Assembly: GCA_030848705.1 (NCBI GenBank)
Contig: CM061242.1
Span: forward strand, 130,024,757 to 130,088,756
Reading direction: 5' to 3'
Length of the DNA: 64,000 bases
Source of the DNA: Heracleum sosnowskyi
Taxonomy: Eukaryota; Streptophyta; Magnoliopsida; Apiales; Apiaceae
Part shown: positions 1 through 10,511 of the stretch, in pieces
Numbering within the stretch: the first letter of the stretch is position 1
How the letters are laid out: the number at the start of each line of letters is the position of its first letter
Position numbers and translations under genes: made by a program
Notes under the pieces: generated by a model
What the model saw: the letters and a program-made list of their open reading frames with translations, nothing else
What the model was told of the DNA's origin: nothing
Databases searched by the model: none

Positions 1-546
1 GAGGGGATCCAATGGAATAGGAACCAAATCCTCAGCTGGCTTTCCTCTATGGTCCTCCTCTTCTCTAACATCCATATCTTCGATAGGGAGAACCTGCCCC
101 CCGACTCCGTCTGGCCTTAACGCGGCTACATAACAGCTCCTGGCCGTCTTTTGATCACCCCTTTCTTCTCCAACACCACTCCTGGTTGGAAACTTGACTT
201 TCAGATGGTAAGTTGAGGCGACAGCCTTAAAAGCATGGAGTCCAGTTCTCCCAAGGATGGCGTTGTAAGTCGATGATGCTTTGATTACCACAAAATTCAA
301 CATTTGAGTTACTTCTTTTGGTTCCTTACCAATAGTCATAGGCAACTGAATTGTGCCTTCAACCTTAGATTCAACCCCGTTAAACCCGTAAATGGGCATG
401 TTCGTGGGGATCAGTTGGGAATCATCATACCCCATTTTCAAAAACGTGTCATGAAAAAGGACATCAACAGAGGCTCCATTGTCCACCAGGACTCGTTTTA
501 CCTCATTGTTCCCAATCACGGGAGCTATCACTAAAGGATCATCATG
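1..546 (-). pseudogene. Aspartic protease of element A (partial, frameshifted from gag)
   Basis: After the gag frameshift the minus-strand frame continues open to the window edge. It carries the retroviral-type protease core VLVDNGASVDVLF and, further on, YNAILGRTGLHAFKA. The same segment in element B is 10487-11236. It is partial because the element runs off the window. The only damage seen here is the upstream one-base loss. Confidence 0.75.
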
Positions 547-2492
547 GGGAACTTCACCCCTTCGAGGTCTGAATCATCAAATCCAATTAACATCTCAGTT
601 TTTGCACGCTTGGGCGCTTCTCCAACAATATGCATTACTTCTCGGGCATAAGCCTTCCGAGAGTTCCTAGTGGTTCCTGCGGCAGTTGGTCCTCCTGAAA
701 TCATGTTGATCACTGGTCCTCGGGACTGTGGGTTACGGCCCTGATCTCGGTTCCCATCCCTTCCATCATGGTCTCTCCTAGGGGGGTTCCTGTCCCCATC
801 TTTGGTGAATTTATTTAACTTTCCTTTTCGAATCAGGAATTCAATCTCGTCCTTGAGTTGCCTACAATCATCAGTATCATGGCCTGAATCTTTATGGTAC
901 CTACAATACTTGTTCTTGTCTCTCTTCTCAAGATCTCCCCTTAGTGGCTTCGGCCATCGGAAGTCCCTATCTTTCTCAATGTCATAAAGGATTTGACTCC
1001 TTGGAGCATTCAACCTTGCATATTCAGAAAATTTCGTGCCGGGATTGTTTTTTCTTGGAGCTGAATCAGAGTCTCCAGTCATACGAGGATATTTGTCCTT
1101 GACATCATACTCTTGCTCCGTCTTTCGCTTCTTCGAGCCTCCATTGTTTCCACCACCTATAGCGGGTGTGTCAACCTTCTTCATGTTTTCTTCAGCTTTG
1201 ATGTATTTCTCAGCCCTTTGTTGGAGCTCAGCCATGCTCTCAGGGGGGTGTTTCGCCAATGACATCTTGAAAAAGACATCCGTGGTTCCTTGTTGAAGGG
1301 CTATCATAGCTACCTTGTTATCTAGATCAGGTATATTCAATGTCTCTTTGGTGAAATGTTTGAGATAGTCTCTCAACGTCTCATTCTTTCCTTGGATCAG
1401 ATTCATGAGTGAAGCAGAGCTTTTTTCATGCACCCGTCCACTGATGAACTGATTGATGAAAGTCGTGCTCAGATCTCTAAAGCAACTGATAGAGTTGGGC
1501 GGCAAACGACTATACCATCTTTGGGCCATGCCAGCCAGGGTTTGAGGAAATGCCCTACATTTAAGGGCATCGGTAACTTGTTGCAGCAACAGTGCATTCG
1601 AAAAAGTCCTCACGTGGGTTGCGGGATCACCCGTTCCGTCATATGCCTTGATAGTAGGCATTTTGAATTTCCTTGATACGTGAGCGTCCATTACTTCTTC
1701 AGTGAAGGGTGGAATAGGATCGTCTGGGTCACCCAGTTGTGTTAAAACACGGGGATCTGACTTGGGAATCTCCGTCCTTGGAGCCCTAGCTCCTTCTTGC
1801 CTTCTTGAAGGTGTTCCTAAATCAATTATGGGGACATCTCCTGCCCCTTGGTTCGAAGGCTGAGTCTGCCTCCTTTGTTGCTCTATCTCTATGTTTTTCT
1901 TTAGTTTCTGGATCTCGGCCTCATGAGCCCTTATCCTTTCCATGGCGGTCATAGGTGCCCTTGTAGTTGCCCCCCGATTCCTTCTTCCAAGGGGCTCTTT
2001 GCTGGCTCTTCTTCTTCTGGGTGCTCGATCTCGTCCTTCATCAGACGAGTAGTCATCAGAGTAGGGCCCCAAATAATCCAAGTATCTTCCTTCAGGGACA
2101 GGTCCCAATCCTCGAATGTAGGGCGGTTCGTATGGTTCATGAATTATTGGGGCATGTCCACTCCCTCCGGCTTCAGGGGGATAGTTGGGCAGTCCGTATG
2201 CTGGATTGGTGCTTATAGGAAGCACGGTTGTGGAGATCTGTGCTCCATGGGGAAGGTTATGGTCGAGAGGCGAGACAACCATCTGAAGAGGGTTCGTCTC
2301 GTTCTGAGGTATGGAAGCTTGGGGATTCGTCCCTTGGGGTTGAGACACCACCTCTGCGGTGATGGGCAACGTCCCTAGTGGTTGAGAAACCATCTATGTG
2401 GTGAGGGGTATCGACCCTGGCTCCGTGGTGATCGGAACAGTGGTGGTGACAGTTGATCCAGTAGCGGTTGTTGTTCTTCGTGTTATAGCCAT
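531..2492 (-). pseudogene. Gag of element A (nonsense codon and frameshift)
   Basis: This is the capsid/nucleocapsid precursor of gypsy element A. The natural start is probably the ATG at 2492-2490 (MAITRR...), shortly after the primer-binding site. A TAG at 2396-2394 interrupts the frame 32 codons later, and 620 residues are then open from the ATG at 2393. The retrotransposon gag domain is visible (DGTGDPATHVRTFSNALL, then AGMAQRWYSRLPPNSI), followed by a zinc-knuckle-like C-x2-H-x4-H-x4-C (CRYHKDSGHDTDDC). Near 547-556 the motif FPHDDPL, seen in element B, becomes FPMMIL and a stop. This fits a one-base deletion that moves the protease into another frame. Confidence 0.85.
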
Positions 2493-2507
2493 GGTTGTTG
2501 TTGTAGT

Positions 2508-2523
2508 CCCACAGACGGCGCCA
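2508..2523 (-). other. Primer-binding site of element A
   Basis: On the minus strand the sequence reads TGGCGCCGTCTGTGGG, two bases inside the LTR. It is identical to the site of element B at 13037-13052. PBSs beginning TGGCGCC are common in Athila/Tat-type plant gypsy elements. I do not assign the tRNA. Confidence 0.75.
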
Positions 2524-2525
2524 AA

Positions 2526-3071
2526 TGTTGTGGAACGAAAAGTGAGTTTAGATATTGACGGCGTATATTTAATACAAGGTAGTGGACAAGCGTGTCTTAA
2601 TGGCTGCTCTTGTGTTTCGAGACTGAATCGGTCCTCACAAGATGCCTACGTATCTCAATTATCACTGAGAATCAAGCCAAGAAAACGTAGTTCTAATGTT
2701 GAGGGGTTAGGCCCTTATATAGGCGTCTGGAGCCCTAAAATCGTGGTAGAATTAGGTTACTTGGTGGCCAAGTCACCGCCTTTGAATAGTGGATAACTCT
2801 TATCAGAATTAGTTTCCATGTTGGAGTTGGTTTCCATGTTGGATGTGGTATCTGAAGCTTCCTAGTAGTTTCCAACCACTGGACTGTATATGAACCAAGC
2901 CCACGTCTTAATGGTTTAAAACATGGGTTGGACCTTGGCCCAATTGTGGACTACGAATTTAATATCATAGCCATGGATGTAGGCTTCATTAATGGGCCTC
3001 ATATTTGGACCATTTCAAGTACTTTTAATGCATCATTAAATGTGTCCTTAGGGCCTTATTTTAACCCATAT

Positions 3072-3073
<2 letters not shown>
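2526..3073 (-). repeat. 5' LTR of element A
   Basis: This 548-bp LTR starts with TGTTGTGG directly next to the primer-binding site and ends with CCCATATCA, before an AT microsatellite. About 90 bp around 2598-2690 and the block around the TATA box (about 2713-2735) are recognisably similar to the LTR of element B, while the rest differs. The minus-strand TATA-like box is at about 2713-2722. The partner LTR lies outside the window, so the boundaries rest on the comparison with B. Confidence 0.82.

Positions 3074-3111
<38 letters not shown>
3074..3111. repeat. (TA)n microsatellite
   Basis: About 19 TA dinucleotides abut the LTR end of element A. Element A may have inserted into a pre-existing TA tract, which would hide its target duplication. 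Confidence 0.9.
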
Positions 3112-3114
<3 letters not shown>

Positions 3115-3145
3115 ACTGTACATTATATAATACAGTATATCATCT

Positions 3146-3465
3146 TATTTATAGACGTGTACATAACTAAAATTATTATGTTAATAAAAAAAATATTAGC
3201 ACTAAAATCGTAAGTTATACGTATTTTAGCTTAATTGAATTTTTGAAATGAGGACATTGTGTAATATTTATTTTTTATAAAAATTATTTAACACATTCAA
3301 ACCAACCCAATCCAGCCCGGCGCAAACTTAAGGATGATAAGTACGGTTGGGCCATGAATTAATTTTTTATGAGTTGGATTAAAAAAATTCAAACTTATTT
3401 AATTAGACTGGGTTGCAAAAATGCTTCCAACCCCCCGACAACCTAACCCATCAACACCCATAACC
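3146..3465 (-). mobile_element. Decayed hAT-type MITE related to the one at 27032
   Basis: The reverse complement of this stretch resembles the MITE at 27032-27617. Shared parts are a block around 3190-3255 (TTTCAAAAATTC...ACGTATAACTTACGATTTTAGTGCTAATAT when reverse-complemented) and CCAACCC/GGTTGGG-rich ends finishing near GGGTGTTGATGGGTT. The terminal repeats and target duplication are eroded, so the ends are approximate. Confidence 0.5.
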
Positions 3466-5025
3466 ATGATTCCCATTTTTTACAGTCCATTGTATAAATA
3501 TAAAAGTTACGTATAATATGTTACTTATTTTAGATCAAATTTTGATTATAGATTTATCAATACTTGAATAATTCGTATAAAGGTAATAAGTGACATAGTA
3601 CTGTATAAAAATATAAATCGTATAACAATTAACATTTAATCAAAAAAATTAAGGGTGAAATAATAAAATTTGTAAAGAAATACATAATTATATATTAAAA
3701 CTACGAAAACTTAAAAAAATGGAGCTATATAATAATATAAACTAACATTTTTTATTAAAAAATTGAATAAACATGTTGTATAAATAATATAAAACAACAT
3801 ATTATTTACTCAAAAGTTGAAATAATAAAAGATAACATGATGAGCGAATATACTTTATCTAATAATAATTTTAAAATAAACTCGAAACTCAATGTAGCAC
3901 ACTCGATTATGACATGAAACTGTTACGAGGAGACCAACATTTCGATTCTCGATGTTTACACACAAATTTGACATTTTCTATCTTCAGTAATAAAGGGGTG
4001 ACATGTTTGTAATTTTAAAAATACAAGGGTAAAGTTGTAATTTCATGAACACTTTATTCATAATGATCTTTTAATATATATAAGTTGTAAAGTTGTAATT
4101 TTAAAAATACAAGGGTAAAGTCTCTGATGATCTTTTAATATATAAAAGTAGATTTTTTTAAAAATTGATTATGTATGTAAAATTATACATTTAGATTGTC
4201 TTGCTCTTTTTTCCATGTATATATATATATTAGGATTTATATAATTTTAAATTCAACTATCTATTTTAAGTCTATTATTCATTACACACATTATCTAACA
4301 GCCTAGTTTAGAAATTAAGTAAATTGAAACATATTTTACATTATGATGTAGAATTATTTTTTAACTCAACTTTAAATTTATATATCTAAAAATTATATGA
4401 TGCAATTATATCCACACGTAAATGAAATATTTATCTTTCTTAAAATATTATCCTATTATTATCCAATAATCTAATATATACATAGAGACGAATTTTAACA
4501 AATTCATATTTTCCCAATTTGAATTTGGTTACATTTATGAATAATTTAGAATTTCTTCTTTATAAGAAATATAAACCAACAAAATATTTAATCAAAAAGT
4601 AAAGCAAAAAAGAGAAAATAAGATTATAAGGGAACTGTAGCTTATTTAATAAGATTTTTAAAGTTAACTCAAAAATTGATGTAGCATGGTTATGATACTT
4701 TATTTGTAGGTGGAAGGTTTATGTTTGAATCTTGAAAGTAACAAAATTTCATATAATTTTTGCATAAACCATAGAGGGGTGTCATTTTTGTAATTATATG
4801 ATAAATAAAGGTAAAGCTGTAATTTCACAGCCATTTTATTGGTATATTTTGCCTTTGATTGACTTTTAATATATAGAAGAAGATAGATGATAGTAGTATT
4901 TTACCGGTAAAGGATAGTATTATAATCTCTATAATATTTAGTTAGAATATGCATTATTTAATTCTTTACAACAAGATACTTAAAAGTATTTTTAAGAAAT
5001 TATAATCTTCTCACTCTTAACCAAA
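3466..5025. other. AT-rich intergenic DNA with dispersed repeats, no gene
   Basis: I see no coding potential. A motif of about 24 bp (TTTTAAAAATACAAGGGTAAAG) occurs near 4012 and again near 4099. Each copy is followed by a GATGATCTTTTAATATATA-like block. A diverged third copy is at about 4765-4875 (AAAGGTAAAGCTGTAATTTCAC ... TTTTAATATATAG). These look like partial copies of one old interspersed repeat. Confidence 0.5.
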
Positions 5026-5030
5026 CATAC

Positions 5031-5662
5031 TGTTGTGGATTAAAAAATGTACTTGTGTATTTAATGCTAAGGTTTAATGAGCTTCGAGCTTTAATGGCTG
5101 CACTTGTGTTTCGAGACTAAATCGGTCCTCACAAGATGCCTACGTATCTCAAATCGTAATTGAGAATCAAGTCAAAGACGTAGTTCTTGGTGTTGCCCTC
5201 GGGGCTATGGCGGCAGGGGCACACCAAGGACGTAGTGACTTGTATGTCCTTATTCGAGGATGAAGTCTAAAACGTTGTAGATGACGTATGGAGCTGTGTC
5301 CAAAACGTAGTTCTGATTATAGGATCAGGGTCCTTATATAGGCGTCTAGAGCCTAGTATTTATGGTATGTTTAGGAGTCTTAGAGAATAAGTCTCCTTTT
5401 TGATATTGGATAAACATTGTATTTCTTGCTCGAGAATTCGTTTCCTTGTTGATAAAGGCTATGACTCATTAATTGCCTTTAATTGGGATTCCGGATCCTT
5501 CTTTGATGAATTTACCATATTTTGGACTCTTTTTATGAGCTGTATAATTTCCCTATTCATTAATTACGAAATTAATGAATAATTAGGGTGTCGGGCCTTA
5601 AATATCGGCCTTTCCATTGACTTGTCAATTATATTTCTATAATTACTTTTCTGACCATATCA
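5031..5662 (-). repeat. 3' LTR of element B
   Basis: This 632-bp repeat (TGTTGTGG...CCATATCA on the plus strand) differs from 13055-13686 at about 13 positions and has no length difference. It is preceded by target duplication CATAC and followed inward by the polypurine tract. Confidence 0.95.
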
Positions 5663-5673
5663 TTTGCCCCCCA
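5663..5673 (-). other. Polypurine tract of element B
   Basis: On the minus strand TTGGGGGGCAAA lies directly before the LTR start TGATATGG. This is the expected plus-strand priming site for reverse transcription. Confidence 0.75.
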
Positions 5674-5755
5674 ACGTCTGGTAAAATCTCCTTGGGGTTT
5701 TCGTAGAAGTTATAACGTGTTTTTCCTCAAAATTTTCCATTTTTAAGGGCATTTT

Positions 5756-6620
5756 TGACCTCAAATTAGGTCATTTTCGACCTCCTTTTTGACCAGGAAA
5801 CAAGTCATTTTCGACCTCAAATTTGACCAGGAAACATGTCATTTTTGACCTGAAATTCGATCTGGATTTCGACCTCGACTGGAGTGAGGTCGAAGGTTTC
5901 GACCTCGATTTTTAAGTCTTTTTCGACCTCGAGCCTTCGACCTCGATCCAGCCTTTTTTCGACCTTGATTGGTCCCAGGTCGATGGTTTCGACCTCGACT
6001 TCCCAGTCATTTTCGACCTCGGTCATTCGACCTCGATCCCTTATACTTTCGACCTCGATTTACAGGTCATTTTCGACCTGGGTCATTCGACCTCGATTCC
6101 TCATACTTTCGACGTCATTTTGCAGGTCATTTTCGACCTGGGTCATTCGACCTCGTTCCAGCCTTTTTCGACCATGATTTCTAGGTCAATATCGACCTCG
6201 ATCTCTAGGTCGTTTTCGACCTCATTTTGGCGTGAGGTCAAACGCTTAGACCTCGTTTTCTAGGTCATATTCGACCTCATTCTTTCGACCTTGAATCCTT
6301 CTGTTTTCGACCTCACTTGGGTGTGAGGTCGAGGGGTTCGAGCTCGATTTATAGTGTATTTTCGATCTCAATCAATCGACTTCGATCTAGGGCCTTTTTG
6401 ACCTCGAATTTTCAATTTTTTTTTGACTGGATTTTTGGTGCGAAGTCGATGGAAACGACCTCAATTCCTCGTATATTTTCGCCTTCGATGTCGTTCTAAG
6501 GTTTTTTCGACCTCAATTTCATTATTTTTCGACTTTATTTGGGAGCGAGGTCGTTGGAATCGACCTCGTTTTCCCATATGTTTTCGACCTCGGTCGTACG
6601 ATTTCGATTTAATGTCTTTT
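5756..6620. repeat. TCGACCTC-rich tandem array in the 3' UTR of element B
   Basis: The octamer TCGACCTC and close variants (TTCGACCTG, GAGGTCGA) recur dozens of times over about 860 bp. A higher-order 60-bp period is clear at 6001-6180: three successive units read (A/G)(G)TCATTTTCGACCT(C/G)GGTCATTCGACCTCG with variable filler. The array lies between the integrase stop (7413) and the polypurine tract. Open frames on both strands (for example 5884-6177 plus and 5817-6026 minus) arise only because the 60-bp period is a multiple of three. Tat/Ogre-type elements are known for hypervariable tandem repeats in this position. Confidence 0.9.
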
Positions 6621-7412
6621 CGACCTTAAATCTTTGATTTTGCCTTGGCTATATTTCAAATTTCATTCTTTTCTTGGGCCTTAACTAGCCCAATTTTTAA
6701 TTGGACTTAAATTATTCCAGCCTTGGGCCTTATTGGGCCTTTATTGTTTGGGCTTCGAATTTGCCTGAGACCCAAATTATTTGGGTTTTAATCTCTATAA
6801 TCCATAAATGGATTTGTGGGCCTTAACTGGCTATAGACGGTTGCCCTTCCTTAACCGGTTGGGTTTCCAGTCACTAGGCGATTCCTGGCGAGATTTTTTG
6901 TTGAATCTCATCGTTTTCTGGGTTTCTTACTTGAAGTTTTGAAGAATTCTTTGAAGATTCTGGGCTTTCTTTGAAGATTCTGGGTTTAAAATGGCTGATC
7001 GCGCTTCCCAACGTCTATGATAATGCACTAGGATTTCATAGAAGTTATACCGGTCTTTTTCGAGACTTGGGGTCTTTTTATCCCTTACCTGGGACTTACT
7101 ACCCTTTTTTGGGGATTTTAATATACACTAGTGTTTCACGAGTATCGTCTTGGTGTAAAGTGTGGAGCGACCTACACATTTACGACGATTTTGCCTTATT
7201 CGAGGCTAACTTGACATTTGCATAAGCCTTTTATGTCTTATACCGTCTTGTTTTGGCTTCAAGCCTTTCATTGAGCATATCGAATGATGGGGTTTGGACT
7301 GAATGTCTTAGGTTTCTGGGGTTTCAACCCTTCATTTGCTTTCTAGGAAGCTCATGATTTCATCGAACCTTATTTCTATTTGTCCTAGTAGTGAGTCCAA
7401 TCAGGACACACT
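6621..7412 (-). other. Remaining 3' untranslated region of element B
   Basis: This is noncoding sequence between the tandem array and the integrase stop codon. It contains short direct repeats (TTGAAGATTCTGGG at about 6950 and 6970; TTGGGCCTTA/TTGGGCCTTTATT near 6676-6745). I see no conserved ORF. Confidence 0.6.
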
Positions 7413-9116
7413 TTAAACATAATAGACTTTCAAATTTGAGGCATGCCAAGTCCTTGGCACCTCATGCCCTTCGAGGGTTTCTAGCTTGTACGAGCCTCGA
7501 CCAAATACGTTCTTGACGCGATATGGTCCTTCCCAATTTGGGGCCAACTTGCCTTTTTGTCCAACTCCGGATGCCTCAATCTTTCGGAGGACTAAATCTC
7601 CTTGTCGAAAGAATCTCTCTTTAACCCTTAGGTTGTAATAGAAAGATGCTCGTTTCTGATGCTGAACTATCTTGGCATTTGCCTCATCTCTAACTTCATC
7701 AATCAAATCTAAGGCCAGCCTCAAGCCTTCCTCATTTGTTTCTGGCTCATAAGCCTCAATTCTTGGAGACGTGTGAGTAATCTCCACTGGAACCACTGCC
7801 TCTGCCCCATATGCCAACAGAAAGGGGGTAGCTCCAGTGGTGATCTTGCAGGTAGTACGATATGCCCATAGTATGGGGAGCAATTCGTCCACCCAAGTGT
7901 TTCTGGAGCGTTCAACTCTTTTCTTCAGTCCATCTAGGATAATTCGATTTGCAACCTCAGCTTGCCCATTTGCTTGAGGATGGGCGACAGAAGTGAAGCG
8001 CAACTTGATATCGTTCTCATCACAATATTTCTTAAACTCGTCGTTGTTAAACTGAGTTCCATTGTCTGTGACCAAGATACGTGGAATCCTGTATCTGCAT
8101 ATCACATTTTCCCAGAAGAAATGCATCACTTGCTTGGTGGTTATCTTGGCTAATGGCTTAGCCTCAATCCAATTGGTGAAGTATTCGATTGCTACTATCA
8201 AGAACTTTCGTTGTGCACTTGCCATTGGGAAAGGTCCAAGTATATCCATTCCCCACATGGCAAATGGAATTGGTGAGTTTATGGATGTCAACATCTCTGG
8301 TGGTTGCCTAACCACTGGTGCATGCTTCTGGCACCTTTCACATTTCTTCACGTAGCTTTTAGCACCTGCTAGCATGCTTGGCCAGTAGAAACCTAGACGA
8401 GTGATCTTATGGGCAAGGGCTCTGCCCCCCAAGTGCTGCCCACAAATTCCTTCATGTACTTCCTTCGGGGCCAATTCTGCCTCTTGAGGTCTCAAACATT
8501 TCAAATATGGAACGATGAAAGACTTCTTGTATAGGATTCCCTCAATCAGGGTATACCTTAGTGCTCTCACATACAACTTTCGTGCTTCTGAAGTGTCGTT
8601 GGGTAACCACCCAGTTTCCAGATGAGCATTGATGGGATCTATCCAACAACTAGCAACATCAATGGGTGCTACCAACTTTTCGTTGATGCTTGGGGTCCTC
8701 AAGACTTGGAAGTATATACTCTCTGCATAGTTTTCAATTTCGGAAGAAGCAAATTTAGACAAGGCATTAGCCTTCATGTTTTCTTCCCTTGGAATGTGCT
8801 CTACATAGCATTCATCAAACTGAGTCATGATGGCCTTGACAAGTTTCAAGTACTTCGCCATGACTTCATCTCTGGCCTCAAATTCCCCATTTACTTGGGA
8901 AACCACTAGCCTCGAATCTCCACATACTTTCAGAGTTTTAACTCTCAAATCTCCAGCCAGCCCTAAGCCAGCTATCAGAGCTTCATACCCAGCCTCATTG
9001 TTTGTCGTTGGGAAGTCAAATTTTAGTGCATACTCTATGAGGAATCCATCAGGACTTTGTAGCACTAAACCGACTCCACTTGATTTTGTTTTTGATGCTC
9101 CATCAAAGTAGAGCAC
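7413..9116 (-). CDS. RNase H (second) and integrase of element B
   Basis: This 567-residue open stretch is part of pol. Residues 1-125 are an RNase H1-like domain (LYFDGASKTKSSGVGLVL, then NNEAGYEALIAGL). It is separate from the RNase H fused to RT, which is the Tat-lineage signature. Then come the integrase H2C2 zinc finger (HEGICGQHLGG ... CERCQKHAP) and the DDE core (MDILGPFPMA, LVTDNGTQF, HPQANGQAEVANR), ending in a chromatin-facing C-terminal region. The usual ADALSK near the RNase H end reads ANALSK, so the last acidic residue appears lost. A TAA at 9125-9123 separates it from RT in the same frame. Confidence 0.93.
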   Translation of the reverse strand: MLYFDGASKTKSSGVGLVLQSPDGFLIEYALKFDFPTTNNEAGYEALIAGLGLAGDLRVKTLKVCGDSRLVVSQVNGEFEARDEVMAKYLKLVKAIMTQFDECYVEHIPREENMKANALSKFASSEIENYAESIYFQVLRTPSINEKLVAPIDVASCWIDPINAHLETGWLPNDTSEARKLYVRALRYTLIEGILYKKSFIVPYLKCLRPQEAELAPKEVHEGICGQHLGGRALAHKITRLGFYWPSMLAGAKSYVKKCERCQKHAPVVRQPPEMLTSINSPIPFAMWGMDILGPFPMASAQRKFLIVAIEYFTNWIEAKPLAKITTKQVMHFFWENVICRYRIPRILVTDNGTQFNNDEFKKYCDENDIKLRFTSVAHPQANGQAEVANRIILDGLKKRVERSRNTWVDELLPILWAYRTTCKITTGATPFLLAYGAEAVVPVEITHTSPRIEAYEPETNEEGLRLALDLIDEVRDEANAKIVQHQKRASFYYNLRVKERFFRQGDLVLRKIEASGVGQKGKLAPNWEGPYRVKNVFGRGSYKLETLEGHEVPRTWHASNLKVYYV

Positions 9117-9122
9117 CCAATA

Positions 9123-10511
9123 TTATTTGAAATCCATCTCTTGATCTTTCTCATCCTTCACTCTTACTTCCTGCCCCCCGACTTCTTGGTTGTCAATGGT
9201 ACATTCAACCATGAAGTCAGCAAGTGCTTGAGCTTTTATGGTCGTTCGAGGCTTATACTTGATGTCGAATTCGCCCAATTCAATGGCCCATTTGATCAAT
9301 CTTCCACTAACTTGAGGGTTATGCAAGATGTTTCTTAGAGGTTGATCAGTCAAGACCTCTATCTTGTGAGCCTGGAAGTACGGGCGTAGCTTTCTTGAGG
9401 CCATTATCAAGGCTAAGGCAAACTTCTCAATCGTTGAGTAGTTTATTTCTTCCCCATGTAGAATCTTACTCACATAGTAGATGGGTTTCTGAACCTTCAA
9501 TTCTTCTTTTACCAAAACGGCTCCAAGGGCTGTGCTAGAAACCGCCAAGTAAAAATAGAGAATTTCCCCTGGCTTGGGCTTTGCCAACAGTGGTGCCTCA
9601 GCCATGTATTTCTTCAGGGCCTCAAAGGCCTCTTGGCTTTCAGTTGCCCATTCAAAAAATTTCACATTCTTGAGTGCTTTGAAGAAAGATAAGCACTTCT
9701 CTCCTGATTTGGAGATAAATCTTCCCAACGCTGCCACTCTTCCCGTTAGTTTTTGGACATCTTTGACAGTCTTTGGTGGTTCCATGTCTAGAATTGCTTT
9801 GATTTTGTCGGGATTGACCTCGATTCCTCTCTTGGAAACCATTAGGCCTAAAAACTTTCATGAGCCTACACCAAAGGCACACTTAGCTGGATTCAACATC
9901 ATCTTGTGGTGCCTTAGCACTTCAAATGCCTCTCGGAGGTGCTCAATGTGACCAGCCTTATCGAGGCTCTTGACTAACATGTCATCTACGTAGACCTCCA
10001 TGGTTTTTCCAATTAGGTGTCCAAAAATTTTGTTCACCAATCTTTGGTAGGTTGCCCCTGCATTCTTAAGTCCAAATGCCATGACTAGATAACAGAAAAC
10101 ACCAAAGTCAGTGATGAATGATACCTTGGAGATGTCATCCTTGTGCATTTTGATTTGGTTGTATCCACTAAAGCCATCCATGAAGCTGAGCATCTCGTGT
10201 CCAGCTGTAGCATCTATTAATGCATCAATCCTTGGTAAGGGAAAACAATCCTTAGGACATGCATCATTCAAGTCAGTGAAGTCTACACACATCCTCCATT
10301 TCCCATTGGCCTTTTTGACCATTACAGGGTTAGCCAACCATTCCGGGAATTGTATATCTTCAATAAATCCGGCCTCTAGAAGTTTTTCAACTTCTTGTTT
10401 AATGGCCTCTTGCCTTTCTGGAGCAAAATTTCTCTTCTTTTGTTTCACTATCTTTCTTTCAGGATCCACATTCAACTTGTGAGTTATCAATTGGGGATCA
10501 ATCCCTGGCAT
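9123..10511 (-). pseudogene. Reverse transcriptase and RNase H of element B (one in-frame stop)
   Basis: This segment copies the element RNA into DNA. The first open part (10511-9858) has the RT core: LANPVMVKKANGKWRMCVDF, then FMDGFSGYNQIKM, then the catalytic YVDDMLVKS. A TGA at 9860-9858 falls in the conserved GVGSGKFLG motif (Gly codon to TGA). The same frame then continues (9842-9126) with the RT connection and first RNase H (KPIYYVSKILHGEEINYSTIEK, LTDQPLRNIL). Another stop, TAA at 9125-9123, ends it before the second RNase H. The upstream protease lies in a different frame. Confidence 0.92.

Larger units (their letters stand above)
1..3073 (-). mobile_element. Ty3/gypsy LTR retrotransposon A (Tat-like), 5' part
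   Basis: This is the 5' portion of a minus-strand LTR retrotransposon that continues beyond the left edge. Read on the minus strand, the order is 5' LTR (3073-2526), primer-binding site, gag and aspartic protease. Reverse transcriptase, integrase and the 3' LTR are outside the window. The LTR ends are TG...CA on the plus strand (TGTTGTGG...CCATATCA), the same ends as element B. Gag and protease are close relatives of those of B, so A and B are two related families. A (TA)n tract begins immediately after the LTR, so the target duplication cannot be read. The copy is broken by one nonsense codon and one frameshift in gag. Confidence 0.88.

Noticed and set aside
6001..6180. CRISPR-like regular repeat spacing
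   Set aside because: The spacers are themselves degenerate repeats, the array is internal to a plant LTR element, and no cas genes are present.
5817..6184. Overlapping open frames on both strands with regular repeat peptides (RPRS/FDLD type)
   Set aside because: They follow directly from the 60-bp TCGACCTC array, whose period is a multiple of three. They have no start context or family similarity and lie in a retrotransposon 3' UTR.
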